In this document: one piece after another, positions 5,754 to 6,184 of the stretch
Layout: the number at the start of each line of letters is the position of its first letter
Numbering within the stretch: the first letter of the stretch is position 1
Assembly (NCBI GenBank): GCA_030054275.1
Contig: JASGCF010000202.1
Span: forward strand, 1 to 6,184
Direction: 5' to 3'
DNA: 6,184 nt
Source: Limnohabitans sp.
GTDB taxonomy: Bacteria; Planctomycetota; Phycisphaerae; Phycisphaerales; SM1A02
Notes under the pieces: model-generated
What the model saw: only the letters and a program-made list of their open reading frames with translations
The model's database searches: none
Told to the model about the DNA's origin: nothing
Made by a program: the position numbers and the translations under genes

Positions 5754-5810
5754 GTCACGATCGCTGATTCGCAGCGCGAACGCGCGAGAACAACACACGG
5801 GAAAGATCCA

Positions 5811-6089
5811 ATGGGTTTCTACTTTCGACGATCGGTCAACCTTGGTCCGTTTCGCGTGAATCTCTCGCGTGGCGGAGTTGGTTGGTCTGTTGGCGGTCGC
5901 GGACTCCGGACAGGGCGAAGCGCACAGGGACGCCGTTACACGACGATTTCGATTCCTGGCACGGGTGTCGGTTATCGAACCGGCGGTGCGCGGGGCTGTG
6001 TTCTTGTACTGATCGCGTTGCCGGCCGCTGTGGTGGTTGTTATTGGAAGCGCGGTGCTTTTCGTATCCGATTGGGGGATATTTGTATGA
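5811..6089 (+). CDS. Small DUF4236-type membrane-anchored protein
   Basis: A 92-residue protein opening with MGFYFRRSVNLGPFRVNLSR (1-20), followed by GGVGWSVGGRG (21-31) and TTISIPGTGVGYRTGG (44-59). This pattern of short Gly-rich beta-strand repeats is characteristic of the DUF4236 family, usually found at the N-terminus of small bacterial proteins of unknown function. Residues about 62-86 (CVLVLIALPAAVVVVIGSAV and following) form one predicted transmembrane helix, so the N-terminal Gly/Arg-rich part is probably cytoplasmic. The frame is open upstream to 5679, but that part only runs through the menace-free tail of the DUF1080 gene and the tandem repeat; family homology begins exactly at the ATG at 5811. 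A weak purine-rich stretch (GGGAAAG, 5799-5805) precedes it. The stop overlaps the next gene's start by 4 nt. Confidence 0.82.
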   Translation: MGFYFRRSVNLGPFRVNLSRGGVGWSVGGRGLRTGRSAQGRRYTTISIPGTGVGYRTGGARGCVLVLIALPAAVVVVIGSAVLFVSDWGIFV

Positions 6090-6184
6090 GTTTGCTTGAT
6101 CGCATTCGTTGGAAGCGAACGCTTCGCACGCCATCGAGTGAGCGTCTGCTTGGCATGGTTGACGGACGCGACGCGGTGGCTGTC
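6086..6184 (+). CDS. Unidentified protein, N-terminal 33 residues (cut by right edge)
   Basis: An ATG at 6086 overlaps the stop of the DUF4236 gene by 4 nt (ATGA), and the frame stays open to the right edge. GGGGGA at 6073-6078, 7 nt upstream, is a good ribosome site. The visible residues begin MSLLDRIRWKRTLRTPSSE and continue RLLGMVDGRDAVAV. The start is basic and possibly amphipathic, with no signal peptide. I do not recognise a family. Overlap and composition argue for a real, translationally coupled partner of the DUF4236 protein. Confidence 0.55.
   Translation, partial: MSLLDRIRWKRTLRTPSSERLLGMVDGRDAVAV

Noticed and set aside
5762..5776. Small hairpin CGCTG-ATTCG-CAGCG as a terminator for the DUF1080 gene
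   Set aside because: The stem is only 5 bp and has no T-tract; it is of a size expected by chance in GC-rich DNA.
5679..5810. Extended DUF4236 frame through the tandem repeat, giving a THERTCERTCERT peptide
   Set aside because: It overlaps the DUF1080 3' end and the repeat. DUF4236 similarity starts exactly at the ATG at 5811, so the upstream part is probably not translated with it.

Overview
The window is a compact, GC-rich (roughly 60% by eye) bacterial segment. It is dominated by a menaquinone (vitamin K2) biosynthesis operon on the + strand: menH (3' end only), menB, menA, menC and menE. Spacing is very tight: gaps of 7 and 13 nt, then two 4-nt stop/start overlaps. A convergent minus-strand gene encodes a small hotdog-fold acyl-CoA thioesterase. 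It could supply the DHNA-CoA hydrolysis step that lies between MenB and MenA. Together these genes cover SHCHC synthesis (MenH), dehydration to o-succinylbenzoate (MenC), CoA ligation (MenE), ring closure to DHNA-CoA (MenB), probable thioester hydrolysis (thioesterase) and prenylation (MenA). MenF and MenD would be expected just upstream of the left edge. The final methyltransferase (MenG/UbiE) is not seen here.

Right of a 100-bp divergent intergenic region lies a secreted protein of the DUF1080 / 3-keto-disaccharide hydrolase family. It has a signal peptide and an unusual number of cysteines. Immediately after its stop codon comes a short 12-bp tandem repeat (about 3.8 copies). A small DUF4236-type protein with a C-terminal membrane helix follows, then the start of a translationally coupled gene that runs off the right edge and cannot be identified.

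The DUF1080 gene beside a futalosine-independent (classical) Men operon, the composition and the frequent absence of strong Shine-Dalgarno sequences suggest a Planctomycetota-like bacterium, perhaps of the Phycisphaerae. This is inference only; no taxonomic marker gene is present.

Most of the window is ordinary metabolism and I see no new system. The points most worth a second look are: a Lys-to-Arg change at a catalytic-pocket lysine of MenC; a short MenE with an Arg in place of the P-loop lysine; a perfect hairpin/palindrome 3 nt upstream of the thioesterase start; the Cys-rich DUF1080 protein; the tandem repeat; and the coupled gene pair at the right edge.
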